DNA of 23,320 nt from Bacillota bacterium (GCA_023413555.1 JAEZPG010000057.1:1-23320); one strand, 5' to 3'. Numbered from the stretch's first letter, positions 1 through 8,075 are shown. Translations and numbers: made by a program. The notes: a model not told the origin generated them from the letters alone.

Positions 1-135
1 GGCGGTATATTTCTGTTGCACTAGCCTTGGAGTCACCTCCACCAGACGTTATCTGGCACTCTGCCCTTTGAAGCTCGGACTTTCCTCACCTAAGACCTTT
101 CGGTACTAATAGGCGCGATCATCTGTGTTACTCAG
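1..135 (-). ncRNA. rnpB: RNase P RNA (5' part, cut by window edge)
   Basis: Catalytic RNA of ribonuclease P, which matures the 5' ends of tRNAs. Read on the minus strand it contains the signature GAGGAAAGTCCGAGCTTC, then AGGGCAGAGTGCCAG, then GTGGAGGTGACTCC and AGTGCAACAGAAA, in the order expected for the first part of a bacterial RNase P RNA. The segment GATGATCGCG near the 5' end fits the P1-P4 region. Only the 5' portion is present; the rest lies left of position 1. The 5' end near 135 is inferred from the promoter just upstream and is good to a few bases. Confidence 0.93.
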
Positions 136-141
136 AGCCTT

Positions 142-170
142 ATTTTATCAGACAGAAAGAAAAAAAGCAA
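142..170 (-). promoter_or_regulatory. Promoter of RNase P RNA
   Basis: On the minus strand, TTGCTT (170-165) is followed after exactly 17 bp by TAAAAT (147-142). This is a near-consensus vegetative promoter placed to start transcription around position 135, the expected 5' end of RNase P RNA. Confidence 0.75.
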
Positions 171-193
171 TCCTTATCTGAGCTGTACTAAAA

Positions 194-226
194 TCCACCG
201 TGGAATATTATCTTACTTGAAGATAA
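194..226. repeat. Two short dyads upstream of RNase P RNA
   Basis: TCCAC and GTGGA (194-204) form a perfect dyad around one base. Next to it, TTATCTT (208-214) and AAGATAA (220-226) form a perfect 7-bp dyad with a 5-bp spacer. Neither has a T-tract, so neither is a terminator. The core of the second, TATCTT-N5-AAGATA, recurs at 1298-1314. The remainder of the non-coding stretch 136-468 holds one more dyad (338-361) and AT-rich sequence in which I see no clear promoter for the gene at 469. Confidence 0.4.
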
Positions 227-337
227 AACGTCTCACAAATCTGTGCTTTATTATAGAATGATGAGAATAATTACTAATTAAAAGTATAATTGTTTAATTA
301 TTTGCATAAACTTAATTTTTTATACTATTTAGTATTT

Positions 338-361
338 TAATATATGTCCAAGCATATATTA
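338..361. repeat. 9-bp inverted repeat upstream of the 246-aa gene
   Basis: TAATATATG (338-346) and CATATATTA (353-361) are exact reverse complements separated by 6 bp, about 110 bp upstream of the start at 469. No T-tract follows, so it looks more like an operator or an AT-rich leader hairpin than a terminator. Function unknown. Confidence 0.4.
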
Positions 362-468
362 AATTGTAGGCGGAAATCTTTTTCCATCAATATTGTCCTG
401 TGGCAATAGACATACACTTTGCATAGAGTACTGCTATGGAGATATTATTAAGACGAAGGAGGAGAAAG

Positions 469-1209
469 ATGAGATTATTCAGTGCAGATTTAACATTATA
501 CGAGATGGAACAACAGCTGGAGCACTATTTTTTTGAAGAAGAGCATAACATACGAATCATAGGAGATTTAGTGATGACCTATGAAGATTATAAATATCTG
601 AGTTTTAAAATGAAGGGTATTATGCATTACATAAGCAGGGTTGAGATAATGGAACAGTATAGATTCTGTATCTTGACAGCATTGGTATTTACTATCAGGT
701 ATGATAATAATGCGATTGTAACCCTAAAAACATATGAACAATTCATGAACCAATTTCAACAACATCAATTTCGGTTCTGCATGCGCATGCTTGCAGACAC
801 TTTTCATGAAATGGGCCTGTCCACATATGGGATAAAAATCAATTCATGTAACGAATTATTGGAGTTACTAATCATTCATGCGAACATTTCAAATAACAAT
901 CTGGATAAGTTGTTTGAAATACTAGATCAGTATTTTACACAAAAGCAGTGCTATTTGTTAGAAGAAGAGTTATATAGTCAATTAGATCGGGTATGTCTAA
1001 GTATATATCCATTTTTACGTTTGGAGGGTAGGAATTTACGCTTAAGCCGACTATTAAAGGAACTATATGAAGCCTGTTATATGAAACATCTATCATTAGA
1101 ACAGCTTTTTGAGGAATATGATACTTTATCTAAGCAATTAATAGAGAATTGCTATCGCTGGTATAATACTTATAGTGAAGCCTCTCATAATCTAATAAAG
1201 ATACGCTAA
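469..1209 (+). CDS. Uncharacterised 246-aa protein
   Basis: I do not recognise this protein. The start at 469 is preferred over an in-frame ATG at 436 because AAGGAGG lies 7-8 bases before it; the upstream start would add an Arg-rich stretch made by translating that ribosome binding site. The product is cytosolic, with no signal peptide or membrane segment. It is rich in Leu, Tyr, Glu and Gln and looks predominantly alpha-helical, with repeated amphipathic stretches but no obvious catalytic motif. It stands alone: divergent from RNase P RNA on the left and closed by a terminator at 1218-1258 on the right. The helical character and monocistronic setting would suit a regulatory or scaffold protein, but nothing in the sequence proves this. 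Confidence 0.75.
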   Translation: MRLFSADLTLYEMEQQLEHYFFEEEHNIRIIGDLVMTYEDYKYLSFKMKGIMHYISRVEIMEQYRFCILTALVFTIRYDNNAIVTLKTYEQFMNQFQQHQFRFCMRMLADTFHEMGLSTYGIKINSCNELLELLIIHANISNNNLDKLFEILDQYFTQKQCYLLEEELYSQLDRVCLSIYPFLRLEGRNLRLSRLLKELYEACYMKHLSLEQLFEEYDTLSKQLIENCYRWYNTYSEASHNLIKIR

Positions 1210-1217
1210 GTCGATAT

Positions 1218-1258
1218 AAGAGTTCCTGTAGAGGTTTCTTCCTTGCAGGGACTCTTTT
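1218..1258 (+). terminator. Intrinsic terminator after the 246-aa gene
   Basis: The arms 1218-1228 (AAGAGTTCCTG) and 1246-1256 (CAGGGACTCTT) pair over 11 bp with one G-T wobble, and the 3' arm runs into TTTT. It begins 9 bp after the stop codon at 1209. Confidence 0.8.
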
Positions 1259-1297
1259 AATGAGTGCTACTTTGTGGTATATTACATTATAGATGAC

Positions 1298-1420
1298 TAT
1301 CTTGAAAGAAGATAAGCCTCCGGTAGATATGAGAGAGGACTAGATATAATAGGTCATTCAGCTGAGGTGCTACTAGTAGCAAGGGCTCTAAGCTTACTTG
1401 TTATATAGATAACTATATAA
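1298..1420. repeat. Cluster of three perfect dyads in the leader of the HD-domain gene
   Basis: The 254-bp gap 1210-1463 holds three separate perfect dyads after the terminator. The first is TATCTT / AAGATA with a 5-bp spacer (1298-1314). The second is the 14-bp palindrome TGCTACTAGTAGCA (1368-1381). The third is TTATATAG / CTATATAA with a 4-bp spacer (1401-1420). A TATAAT at 1345-1350 could be a -10 box but lacks a good -35. The dyads may be operators or elements of a structured 5' leader; no known riboswitch class is recognisable. Confidence 0.4.
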
Positions 1421-1463
1421 GATTAGGAGGAAAGTATTTTAATAAAGAAAATACCAAATCATT

Positions 1464-2051
1464 ATGACACGATTAGAGCAACAGATTAATTTTATCTTGG
1501 AAATAGACAAGATAAAAAAAATATCAAGGCAAACTTATTTGGCAGATGGCTCCAGACCGGAAAATGACGCGGAGCATAGCTGGCATCTGGCAACCATGTG
1601 TTTCCTATTAAAGGAGTATGCCAATGAGGAGTTTGATGTGCTCCATACCATAGAGATGGTGTTGATTCATGATATGATTGAGATAGATGCTGGAGACACC
1701 TATGCCTATGATCCAGAGGCAAATAAGTCTAAGAGGGAACGGGAGTTAAAGGCAGCAGATCGAATCTTCAATCTCCTTCCACCGGATCAGGCGGAGTATG
1801 TTAGAAGGCTGTGGGATGAATTTGAAGAGGGAGACACACCGGAAGCCAGATTTGCCAATACTTTAGATAAGATTCAGCCACTCCTTTTAAATGATGCAAG
1901 TGGTGGAACGGCATGGAAGAGCCATGGAGTCCATCTTGCCCAGATTCTTAAGAGAAATGAAAAAACACCTAAGGGTTCAGAGTCACTTTGGGAGTATTGT
2001 AAACCGATATTAAAAGAGAATATAGAAAAGGGCAATATTATTGAAAATTAA
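1464..2051 (+). CDS. HD-domain hydrolase (YfbR/HDDC2-like, probable 5'-deoxynucleotidase type)
   Basis: A 195-aa HD-superfamily metal-dependent phosphohydrolase. The metal-binding set is visible: His38 in ENDAEHSWH, the His69-Asp70 pair in LIHDMIEIDAGD, and Asp135 in FANTLDKIQP. This pattern and the length match the YfbR/HDDC2 group, whose characterised members dephosphorylate (deoxy)nucleoside 5'-monophosphates. The exact substrate cannot be read from sequence. The only usable ATG is 1464, because an in-frame TAA lies at 1443. No Shine-Dalgarno sequence is near it; the closest strong one (AGGAGG, 1425-1430) is 33 bases upstream, which is odd. The gene is 19 bp ahead of the aminopeptidase gene at 2071 and is probably cotranscribed with it. 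Confidence 0.85.
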   Translation: MTRLEQQINFILEIDKIKKISRQTYLADGSRPENDAEHSWHLATMCFLLKEYANEEFDVLHTIEMVLIHDMIEIDAGDTYAYDPEANKSKRERELKAADRIFNLLPPDQAEYVRRLWDEFEEGDTPEARFANTLDKIQPLLLNDASGGTAWKSHGVHLAQILKRNEKTPKGSESLWEYCKPILKENIEKGNIIEN

Positions 2052-2070
2052 GCTGAAAGGGAAGTAATGT

Positions 2071-4143
2071 ATGAATAAGTGTGTTTTAGTAGAGTGGAAT
2101 CAGATTTTGCAGGAACGGTATGAACTTAGTAATGATAGAATAAGTCAGATAAAGGGTGAAAAGCTGGTACCTGAAAAGTATCAGGATTATTTTGCAAAGG
2201 TAAGTGTGTTTTTAGAGACTATGGAGAAAATTACATTGGAATCCATAAATGGAACCTTTCGAAATAAGACAAGGGAGCAGCTGGCAGCTCAAAACAAAGC
2301 CATGTATGAGGATATCTTACCTGAGAATTATGCCCATTCCTATTCTAACCCTGCCTATGCAGTAGACTGTCTGGGAAAAGAAGAGGGCAGAATGCTTAGC
2401 TTCCTATATACGGAGATTCGCGGACTGATTGCCTATGCCGTGGAAGGAAGACGGTATGATATTCTGATTTTGGAAGAACTCTTCTTAGAAATCTATCATT
2501 ACTATACAGACTACGATGCAGAGACAGCAAAAAAAGCGCTTTCAGCCATTCGCTATTATATGGGGGATTACAACGATTATCTAATGGAGACTAGAGTAAG
2601 AGAGATGTTTGATCCAGATATGTCGTTTGCTGCAGATATTGTGATGAAGGCAGATTTGACAAAAATAGATTATCTCTATTATTTTGGGGAGTATATTTCC
2701 GAAAATGAGATTAAGATTGCAGAATTCTTAGCTAAACAGCCGGAAGATCTCATTGAAGATATGGCTAGAACTTACACAGAAGGCTATAGAAAAGGATTTG
2801 TAATCAATAATATAGACATGTCCAAAAAGAGTATCGTAAACATTCGGTATAACATCGGCTTTGAGCGAATGATTAAGGCAGCTATCCGCCAGTTTCATGC
2901 AATGGGGTTACAGCCCGTTCTTTACCGGGCAGCGGTAAGAAGCCTGAACAAGAGACAACATTTAAAAATTGGATACTGCTCCACTAGTGCTAACAGGCAA
3001 TATGACTATGACCATCGGTTTGATGAGGGACTATATCTAAATCGTGCACTTATGAGTAAGAAGTTAGAAAGTAGTAAGTTGGCATTTGAGAAGTTGAAAG
3101 GCTGTATGAAACAGTTTGCAGGTCCTGCAGTAGTCGAGATCTTTGGAGAAAGCCCTTTTTTTCCAGAGAACAAGGAAGAATGTATCAAGCTTACCAAGAA
3201 GCAACAGGAGCTAAATGTAGAATTCCAACAGGAAAATGCAGTGGTGCAGAATCAGTATATGCCTAGCAGTGAGTATAGCTTTACCATTATTTCATATCCT
3301 GTCCCATCCATTGGAGAACGGTTTGAAGAGATCTTTGCTGAAACTATAAAGGTAAATAATCTAGATCAAGAGAAATATAAAAGGATTCAACAGGCAATGA
3401 TTGATGCCTTAGATCAGGGACAATATGTGCATATTTTAGGAAGAGGACTCAATACAACGGATTTAAAGATTCAGCTTCCAAGGCTTACAGATCCGAGGAA
3501 CCAGACAAATTTTGAAAATTGTCTGGCAGATGTTAATATTCCTTTGGGAGAAGTATTTACTTCACCAAAATTAACAGGAACAGAGGGGCATTTTCATGTG
3601 ACAGAAGTATATATGAATGAGCTTAAATATCTGGATCTATCCTTGGATTTTAAGGATGGGAAGATTGTGGATTATACCTGTAAGAATTTTAATGAAGAAG
3701 AAAAGAACCGTGCTTTTGTCAAGGAAAACCTTATGTATAACCATGACACCCTGCCAATCGGTGAGTTTGCAATTGGGACAAACACAACCGCTTATAGAAT
3801 GGGAAAGAAGTTTGGCATAACAGACTTACTTCCAATCCTAATTGCGGAAAAGACTGGACCTCATTTTGCAGTAGGAGATACCTGTTATAAATTCAGTGAG
3901 GATACTCCTGTATTTAATCCGGATGGAAAAGAAATAATTGCTAGAGATAACGAATGCTCAATAATAAGGAAAACTGATATGTCAAAGGCGTATTTTAACT
4001 GTCATACTGATATCACTATCCCTTATGATGAGCTAAAGGAGATTGCGGTGGTAACCCCAGATAAACGACGTATTCCAATTATTAAAGAAGGTAGGTTTGT
4101 CCTTTCTGGAACCGAGGAATTAAATATTCCACTGCAGGAGTAG
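2071..4143 (+). CDS. M29-family aminopeptidase with long N-terminal extension
   Basis: A 690-aa cytosolic protein. The C-terminal ~440 residues resemble M29 (AmpS/aminopeptidase T type) metallo-aminopeptidases, which remove N-terminal residues with a two-metal centre. Candidate ligands appear in the family order: Glu494 in GEVFTSP, Glu565 in IGEFAIGTN, His598 in GPHFAVGD with Tyr606 close by, and His645/Asp647 in CHTD. M29 enzymes are normally about 370-410 aa, so the first ~230 residues are an added domain. It is helical and Tyr/Glu-rich, with no motif I recognise. The start at 2071 has GAAAGGGAAG upstream. The gene follows the HD hydrolase after 19 bp. No terminator is visible after the stop at 4143. 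Family assignment is fairly sure; peptide specificity is unknown. Confidence 0.82.
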   Translation: MNKCVLVEWNQILQERYELSNDRISQIKGEKLVPEKYQDYFAKVSVFLETMEKITLESINGTFRNKTREQLAAQNKAMYEDILPENYAHSYSNPAYAVDCLGKEEGRMLSFLYTEIRGLIAYAVEGRRYDILILEELFLEIYHYYTDYDAETAKKALSAIRYYMGDYNDYLMETRVREMFDPDMSFAADIVMKADLTKIDYLYYFGEYISENEIKIAEFLAKQPEDLIEDMARTYTEGYRKGFVINNIDMSKKSIVNIRYNIGFERMIKAAIRQFHAMGLQPVLYRAAVRSLNKRQHLKIGYCSTSANRQYDYDHRFDEGLYLNRALMSKKLESSKLAFEKLKGCMKQFAGPAVVEIFGESPFFPENKEECIKLTKKQQELNVEFQQENAVVQNQYMPSSEYSFTIISYPVPSIGERFEEIFAETIKVNNLDQEKYKRIQQAMIDALDQGQYVHILGRGLNTTDLKIQLPRLTDPRNQTNFENCLADVNIPLGEVFTSPKLTGTEGHFHVTEVYMNELKYLDLSLDFKDGKIVDYTCKNFNEEEKNRAFVKENLMYNHDTLPIGEFAIGTNTTAYRMGKKFGITDLLPILIAEKTGPHFAVGDTCYKFSEDTPVFNPDGKEIIARDNECSIIRKTDMSKAYFNCHTDITIPYDELKEIAVVTPDKRRIPIIKEGRFVLSGTEELNIPLQE

Positions 4144-4221
4144 GTCTATAATCTATAATAATAAGTTATAAAATAAGTTAGGAATTGGTATAAGTAAACC
4201 ACGGAACCTACAACTATTTTC

Positions 4222-4250
4222 TTGACATTTATTATTTTAGATAATAAATT
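4222..4250 (+). promoter_or_regulatory. Promoter of the purine operon
   Basis: TTGACA (4222-4227), a perfect -35 box, is followed after 17 bp by TAAATT (4245-4250). It lies about 55 bp upstream of the purE start. I looked for and did not see a purine riboswitch between promoter and purE; the leader is too short to hold one. Confidence 0.6.
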
Positions 4251-4306
4251 AATATATGTAGATTAAGGAAACTAATAAATTAACTATGAGTATAAGGAGA
4301 ACGATC

Positions 4307-4822
4307 ATGGCTAAAGTAGGAATTTTAATGGGTAGTGATTCAGATTTAGAGATTATGAGTAAGGCTTGTAAGGTGTTAGAGGAGTTGCAGGTTGAATATG
4401 AGATGACCATTATCTCAGCCCATAGAATGCCGGATATTTTTATGGATTATGCAAAGACCGCAGAAGAGAGAGGCGTTCAGGTACTAATAGCAGGAGCTGG
4501 AGGAGCAGCTCACCTTCCAGGTATGTGTGCAGCTATTTTCCCACTTCCAGTAATCGGTGTTCCTATTTATACAAAATCGCTTGGTGGAGTAGATTCCCTT
4601 TATTCTATCGTACAAATGCCTTCTGGAATTCCAGTTGCAACAGTTGCTATCAACGGAGCACAGAATGCAGGTATTCTGGCCGCCAAGATTCTGGCAACTA
4701 GTGACAAGGATTTGTTAGAAAGATTAAAGAAATACTCTGTAAATATGAAAGAAGCTGTAGTGAAGAAGGCAGATCAGCTAGAGAAAATTGGATATGAGGA
4801 ATATATCAAACAAATGAAATAA
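4307..4822 (+). CDS. purE: N5-carboxyaminoimidazole ribonucleotide mutase
   Basis: PurE class I converts N5-CAIR to CAIR in de novo purine synthesis. The 171-aa product has the nucleotide/phosphate motif GSDSDL near the N-terminus, the active-site SAHRMP, and the glycine-rich AGAGGAAHLPGM loop, all hallmarks of the family. The start at 4307 is chosen because AAGGAG lies 8 bases before it and the protein then begins MAKVGILMGSDSD, as is usual. An in-frame ATG at 4286 would overlap that site. It is the first gene of a purE-purM-purN-purD operon, 51 bp before purM. Class I enzymes work with PurK, which is not in the window. Confidence 0.95.
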   Translation: MAKVGILMGSDSDLEIMSKACKVLEELQVEYEMTIISAHRMPDIFMDYAKTAEERGVQVLIAGAGGAAHLPGMCAAIFPLPVIGVPIYTKSLGGVDSLYSIVQMPSGIPVATVAINGAQNAGILAAKILATSDKDLLERLKKYSVNMKEAVVKKADQLEKIGYEEYIKQMK

Positions 4823-4873
4823 ATAGGGATTAGGAACTGGTGACATTGAAAACTTGACTATGGAGGAAAAAGC

Positions 4874-5899
4874 ATGGATTACAAAAAAGCAGGCGTAGAT
4901 ATTGAGGCAGGCTATAAAGCAGTGGAGTTAATGAAAAAGCATGTTCAAGGTACGATGAGAAGTGAGGTCTTAGGAGGACTGGGTGGCTTTTCAGGAGCAT
5001 TTTCCTTGGCTTCCTTTAAGGATATGGAGAAACCAACCTTGGTTTCAGGAACAGATGGAGTTGGAACCAAACTGAAGTTGGCGTTTATTATGGATAAGCA
5101 TGATACCATCGGTATTGACTGTGTCGCTATGTGTGTTAATGATATAGCATGTGCAGGTGGCGAGCCATTATTTTTCTTAGACTACATAGCATGTGGGAAA
5201 AATGAACCTGAGAAGATAGCTACTATCGTTAGTGGTGTGGCAGAGGGTTGTAAACAGGCTGGTGCAGCATTAATTGGTGGAGAGACAGCAGAAATGCCTG
5301 GTTTCTATCCGATAGATGAGTATGACTTGGCTGGATTCTCCGTAGGTATAGTGGATGAGAAGGACCTAATCGATGGACAGTCCCTCAAGGAAGGAGATAT
5401 ATTAATAGGAATTGCTTCTTCTGGAATACACAGTAATGGCTATTCTCTTGTTCGCAAGGTATTTAGTATGGAATATGAAGCATTAAATACATACTATGAA
5501 TCGTTAGGACTTACCTTAGGAGAGACCTTACTGACACCAACCAAGATTTATGTAAATGCTCTGAAATCTTTAAAAACTGGTGGTGTAAAGGTAAAAGCCT
5601 GCAGCCATATTACCGGTGGTGGTTTTTATGAGAATATTCCAAGAATGTTAAAGGATGGAATTCATGCAGTAGTGAATAAAAACAGCTATCCTATTCCTCC
5701 TATTTTTGATATGCTTCGTGAGGATGGTAATATTAAAGAAGAAATAATGTACAATACCTATAATATGGGTATTGGTATGATTGTTGCAATTGATAAGGAA
5801 CAGGTTGATAAGGCAATGAACCTTATTAACCTTGCTGGTGAGAGTCCATACATCCTTGGTGAGATTAGAGCAGGGGAAAAAGGAGTAACCGTATGTTAA
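4874..5899 (+). CDS. purM: Phosphoribosylformylglycinamidine cyclo-ligase (AIR synthetase)
   Basis: PurM closes the imidazole ring, converting FGAM plus ATP to AIR. The 341-aa length is typical. Visible family motifs are GTDGVGTK near residue 60, the DYIACGK segment, GGETAEMPGFY near residue 136, SSGIHSNGYSLVR and the HITGGGFYENIPR segment, in the correct order for the two-domain PurM/PurL-type ATP-binding fold. The start at 4874 has TGGAGG at the proper distance. The 3' end overlaps purN by 7 bases (5893-5899), suggesting translational coupling. Complete and unremarkable. Confidence 0.96.
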   Translation: MDYKKAGVDIEAGYKAVELMKKHVQGTMRSEVLGGLGGFSGAFSLASFKDMEKPTLVSGTDGVGTKLKLAFIMDKHDTIGIDCVAMCVNDIACAGGEPLFFLDYIACGKNEPEKIATIVSGVAEGCKQAGAALIGGETAEMPGFYPIDEYDLAGFSVGIVDEKDLIDGQSLKEGDILIGIASSGIHSNGYSLVRKVFSMEYEALNTYYESLGLTLGETLLTPTKIYVNALKSLKTGGVKVKACSHITGGGFYENIPRMLKDGIHAVVNKNSYPIPPIFDMLREDGNIKEEIMYNTYNMGIGMIVAIDKEQVDKAMNLINLAGESPYILGEIRAGEKGVTVC

Positions 5900-6519
5900 G
5901 AGCAGCTGTATTGGTTTCAGGTGGAGGTACCAACCTCCAGGCAATTATTGACCAAGTAGAAAATGGCAATATAACCAACACAACACTGGCTCTTGTCATC
6001 AGTAACAAAAAGGATGCCTATGCCCTTAAAAGAAGTGAGAACCATGGAATAAAGGGGCTATGCATATCCCCTAAAGATTATGAGACCAGAGAAGAATTCA
6101 ACCAGATTATGGTAAATACATTACGTGAAAATCAGATTGATTTTGTTGTTCTGGCAGGATATCTTGTCATCTTACCGGATGCGATTGTAAAGGAGTTTGC
6201 CGGAAAGATTATCAATATTCATCCATCCTTGATTCCATCTTTTTGCGGCCCTGGATATTATGGACTTAAGGTTCATGAGCAAGTCTTAAAGCGTGGAGTG
6301 AAGGTAACTGGCGCTACTGTGCATTTTGTAGATGAGGGTTGTGATACTGGTCCAATCATTTTACAAAAGGCAGTGGAGGTACAGCCTATGGATACCCCTG
6401 AGAGCTTACAGAAACGAGTAATGGAACAGGCGGAGTGGAAGATACTTCCAGAGGCAATTAACCTCTTTGCCAATCATAAACTTATTATTATTAATGGAAC
6501 GGTTGAGATTCTTAATTAG
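5893..6519 (+). CDS. purN: Phosphoribosylglycinamide formyltransferase
   Basis: PurN transfers a formyl group from 10-formyltetrahydrofolate to GAR. The 208-aa protein starts LRAAVLVSGGGTNLQAI (phosphate-binding loop). It contains NIHPSLIPSF with the catalytic His at about residue 110, and HFVDEGCDTGPII with the catalytic Asp in the DEGCDTG loop. Start ATG 5893 lies inside the purM stop region and is preceded by AAAGGAG. The residues after the HPS motif read SFCGPGYYG rather than the more usual SFKG-type sequence, a mild variation. It is followed by purD after 17 bp. Confidence 0.95.
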   Translation: MLRAAVLVSGGGTNLQAIIDQVENGNITNTTLALVISNKKDAYALKRSENHGIKGLCISPKDYETREEFNQIMVNTLRENQIDFVVLAGYLVILPDAIVKEFAGKIINIHPSLIPSFCGPGYYGLKVHEQVLKRGVKVTGATVHFVDEGCDTGPIILQKAVEVQPMDTPESLQKRVMEQAEWKILPEAINLFANHKLIIINGTVEILN

Positions 6520-6536
6520 TCAATTGGAGGGATAAG

Positions 6537-7808
6537 ATGAATGTACTAGTAGTTGGCAGCGGTGGAAGGGAGCATGCCATTGTTGTAAGTGTGGCAAAAA
6601 GTAATCGAGTAGAGAAGATATACTGTGCACCAGGAAATGCAGGAATAGAAGACCTTGCCGAATGTGTCCCTATCGGTGTGATGGAATTTGATAAACTAGT
6701 AACTTTTGCAAAGGAAAAGAAAGTTGATTTTACCATTGTCGGACCAGATGATCCATTGGTAGCTGGAGCAGTGGATGCTTTTGAAAGTGCAGGGTTAACG
6801 GTATTTGGACCTAGAAAAAATGCAGCTATCATTGAGGGCAGCAAGGCATTCTCCAAAGATTTGATGAAAAAGTATAACATTCCAAGTGCTTCCTATGAAA
6901 CCTTTCATAATCCTGATGAAGCCATTGCTTATATTGAAAAAGGTAAGTTTCCTATTGTTATAAAGGCAGATGGTCTTGCTCTTGGTAAAGGCGTGTTAAT
7001 CTGCAAAGACTTAGATGAAGCAAAACAGGGCGTCAAAACCCTGATGTTAGATAAACAGTTTGGTAGTGCAGGAGATCGAATTGTTGTAGAGGAATTTATG
7101 ACCGGTCGTGAAGTGTCTGTATTGTGTTATTGTGATGGTACTCATGTTAAACCACTGACTAGCGCTCAGGATCACAAACGTGCCAAAGATGGAGACCAGG
7201 GTCTTAATACAGGTGGTATGGGGACTTTTTCTCCAAGCCCATTTTACACTAAAGAGGTAGATGAGTTTTGTAAGAAGTATATTTATCAAGCGACTATGGA
7301 TGCTATGAAAGCGGAAGGCAGGGATTTTGTAGGTATTCTATTTGTAGGACTTATGTTGACAGAGGAAGGCCCTAAGGTATTGGAATACAATGCTCGCTTT
7401 GGAGACCCTGAAGCACAGGTAGTTCTTCCGCGTATGAAAAATGACATCATAGATGTAATGGAAGCCTGTATCAATGGAGCACTAATGGATATCAATCTAG
7501 AGTTTGAGGACAATGCAGCAGTTTGTGTCATCTTAGCTTCTGATGGTTATCCAGAGCATTATGACAGAGGTTTTGCCATACATGGACTGAATAACTTTAA
7601 GGATAAAGAGGGTTATTATGTCTTTCATGCTGGAACTAAGCTGACAGACAGGGGAATTGTTACCGATGGAGGACGAGTATTAGGTGTAACAGCTAAGGGT
7701 GAGAATCTAAAGGCTGCCAGAGCCAATGCCTACGAGGCTACTAACTGGATAGAGTTTGACAATAAGTATATGAGATTTGATATTGGCAAAGCCATAGATG
7801 AAGTGTAG
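6537..7808 (+). CDS. purD: Phosphoribosylamine-glycine ligase (GAR synthetase)
   Basis: PurD ligates glycine to phosphoribosylamine using ATP. The 423-aa protein has the N-terminal GSGGREHA motif at residues 7-14 and an ATP-grasp core with KADGLALGKGV. It also has the substrate-binding segment DHKRAKDGDQGLNTGGMGTFSP and the metal-binding EYNARFGDPEAQ near residue 283. The C-terminal lobe typical of the family follows. TTGGAGGG precedes the start. It is the last gene of the operon, closed by the hairpin at 7838-7884. purC, purF and purH, often found in the same clostridial cluster, are not here. Confidence 0.96.
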   Translation: MNVLVVGSGGREHAIVVSVAKSNRVEKIYCAPGNAGIEDLAECVPIGVMEFDKLVTFAKEKKVDFTIVGPDDPLVAGAVDAFESAGLTVFGPRKNAAIIEGSKAFSKDLMKKYNIPSASYETFHNPDEAIAYIEKGKFPIVIKADGLALGKGVLICKDLDEAKQGVKTLMLDKQFGSAGDRIVVEEFMTGREVSVLCYCDGTHVKPLTSAQDHKRAKDGDQGLNTGGMGTFSPSPFYTKEVDEFCKKYIYQATMDAMKAEGRDFVGILFVGLMLTEEGPKVLEYNARFGDPEAQVVLPRMKNDIIDVMEACINGALMDINLEFEDNAAVCVILASDGYPEHYDRGFAIHGLNNFKDKEGYYVFHAGTKLTDRGIVTDGGRVLGVTAKGENLKAARANAYEATNWIEFDNKYMRFDIGKAIDEV

Positions 7809-7837
7809 TTCATGATTGAATCCGGTTCTATATAAAG

Positions 7838-7884
7838 GGATGCAAATCTAGCCTTGTAGTACAAGACAATTTGCATCTTTTTTT
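7838..7884 (+). terminator. Terminator of the purine operon
   Basis: GATGCAAAT (7839-7847) pairs perfectly with ATTTGCATC (7869-7877), followed by seven T. The loop holds a second self-complementary segment, CTTGTAGTACAAG (7853-7865), so the hairpin is branched or extended. Confidence 0.88.
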
Positions 7885-8075
7885 AATGTTATTTGGGACT
7901 ATAGTTTCTGAATTGACATAAAACTGCCATAGACCTTTGGTATTCTACATAAGTAGATAAAATATTGTAAGAAATAATAATTAGGTAAAATTATATAATT
8001 TATTTAAACAATACGAAGTAGATGACGATAATAACATCAAAGTATGTCGATAGCAGAAGGGAAGGGACTGTTGGA

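Noticed and set aside
3617..3820. 67-codon open frame on the plus strand
   Set aside because: An out-of-frame shadow within the conserved metal-binding region of the M29 aminopeptidase gene.
4144..4306. Possible purine riboswitch before purE
   Set aside because: The promoter at 4222-4250 leaves only about 50 bases of leader. The conserved purine-aptamer core and a terminator are absent.
6512..6880. 122-codon open frame on the minus strand
   Set aside because: It overlaps the purN end and the purD start on the opposite strand; the real genes have family motifs and proper start signals.
7913..7946. TTGACA with TATTCT as promoter of the glucosaminidase gene
   Set aside because: The spacer is 22 bp, too long for a standard vegetative promoter, and no better -10 lies at 16-18 bp.
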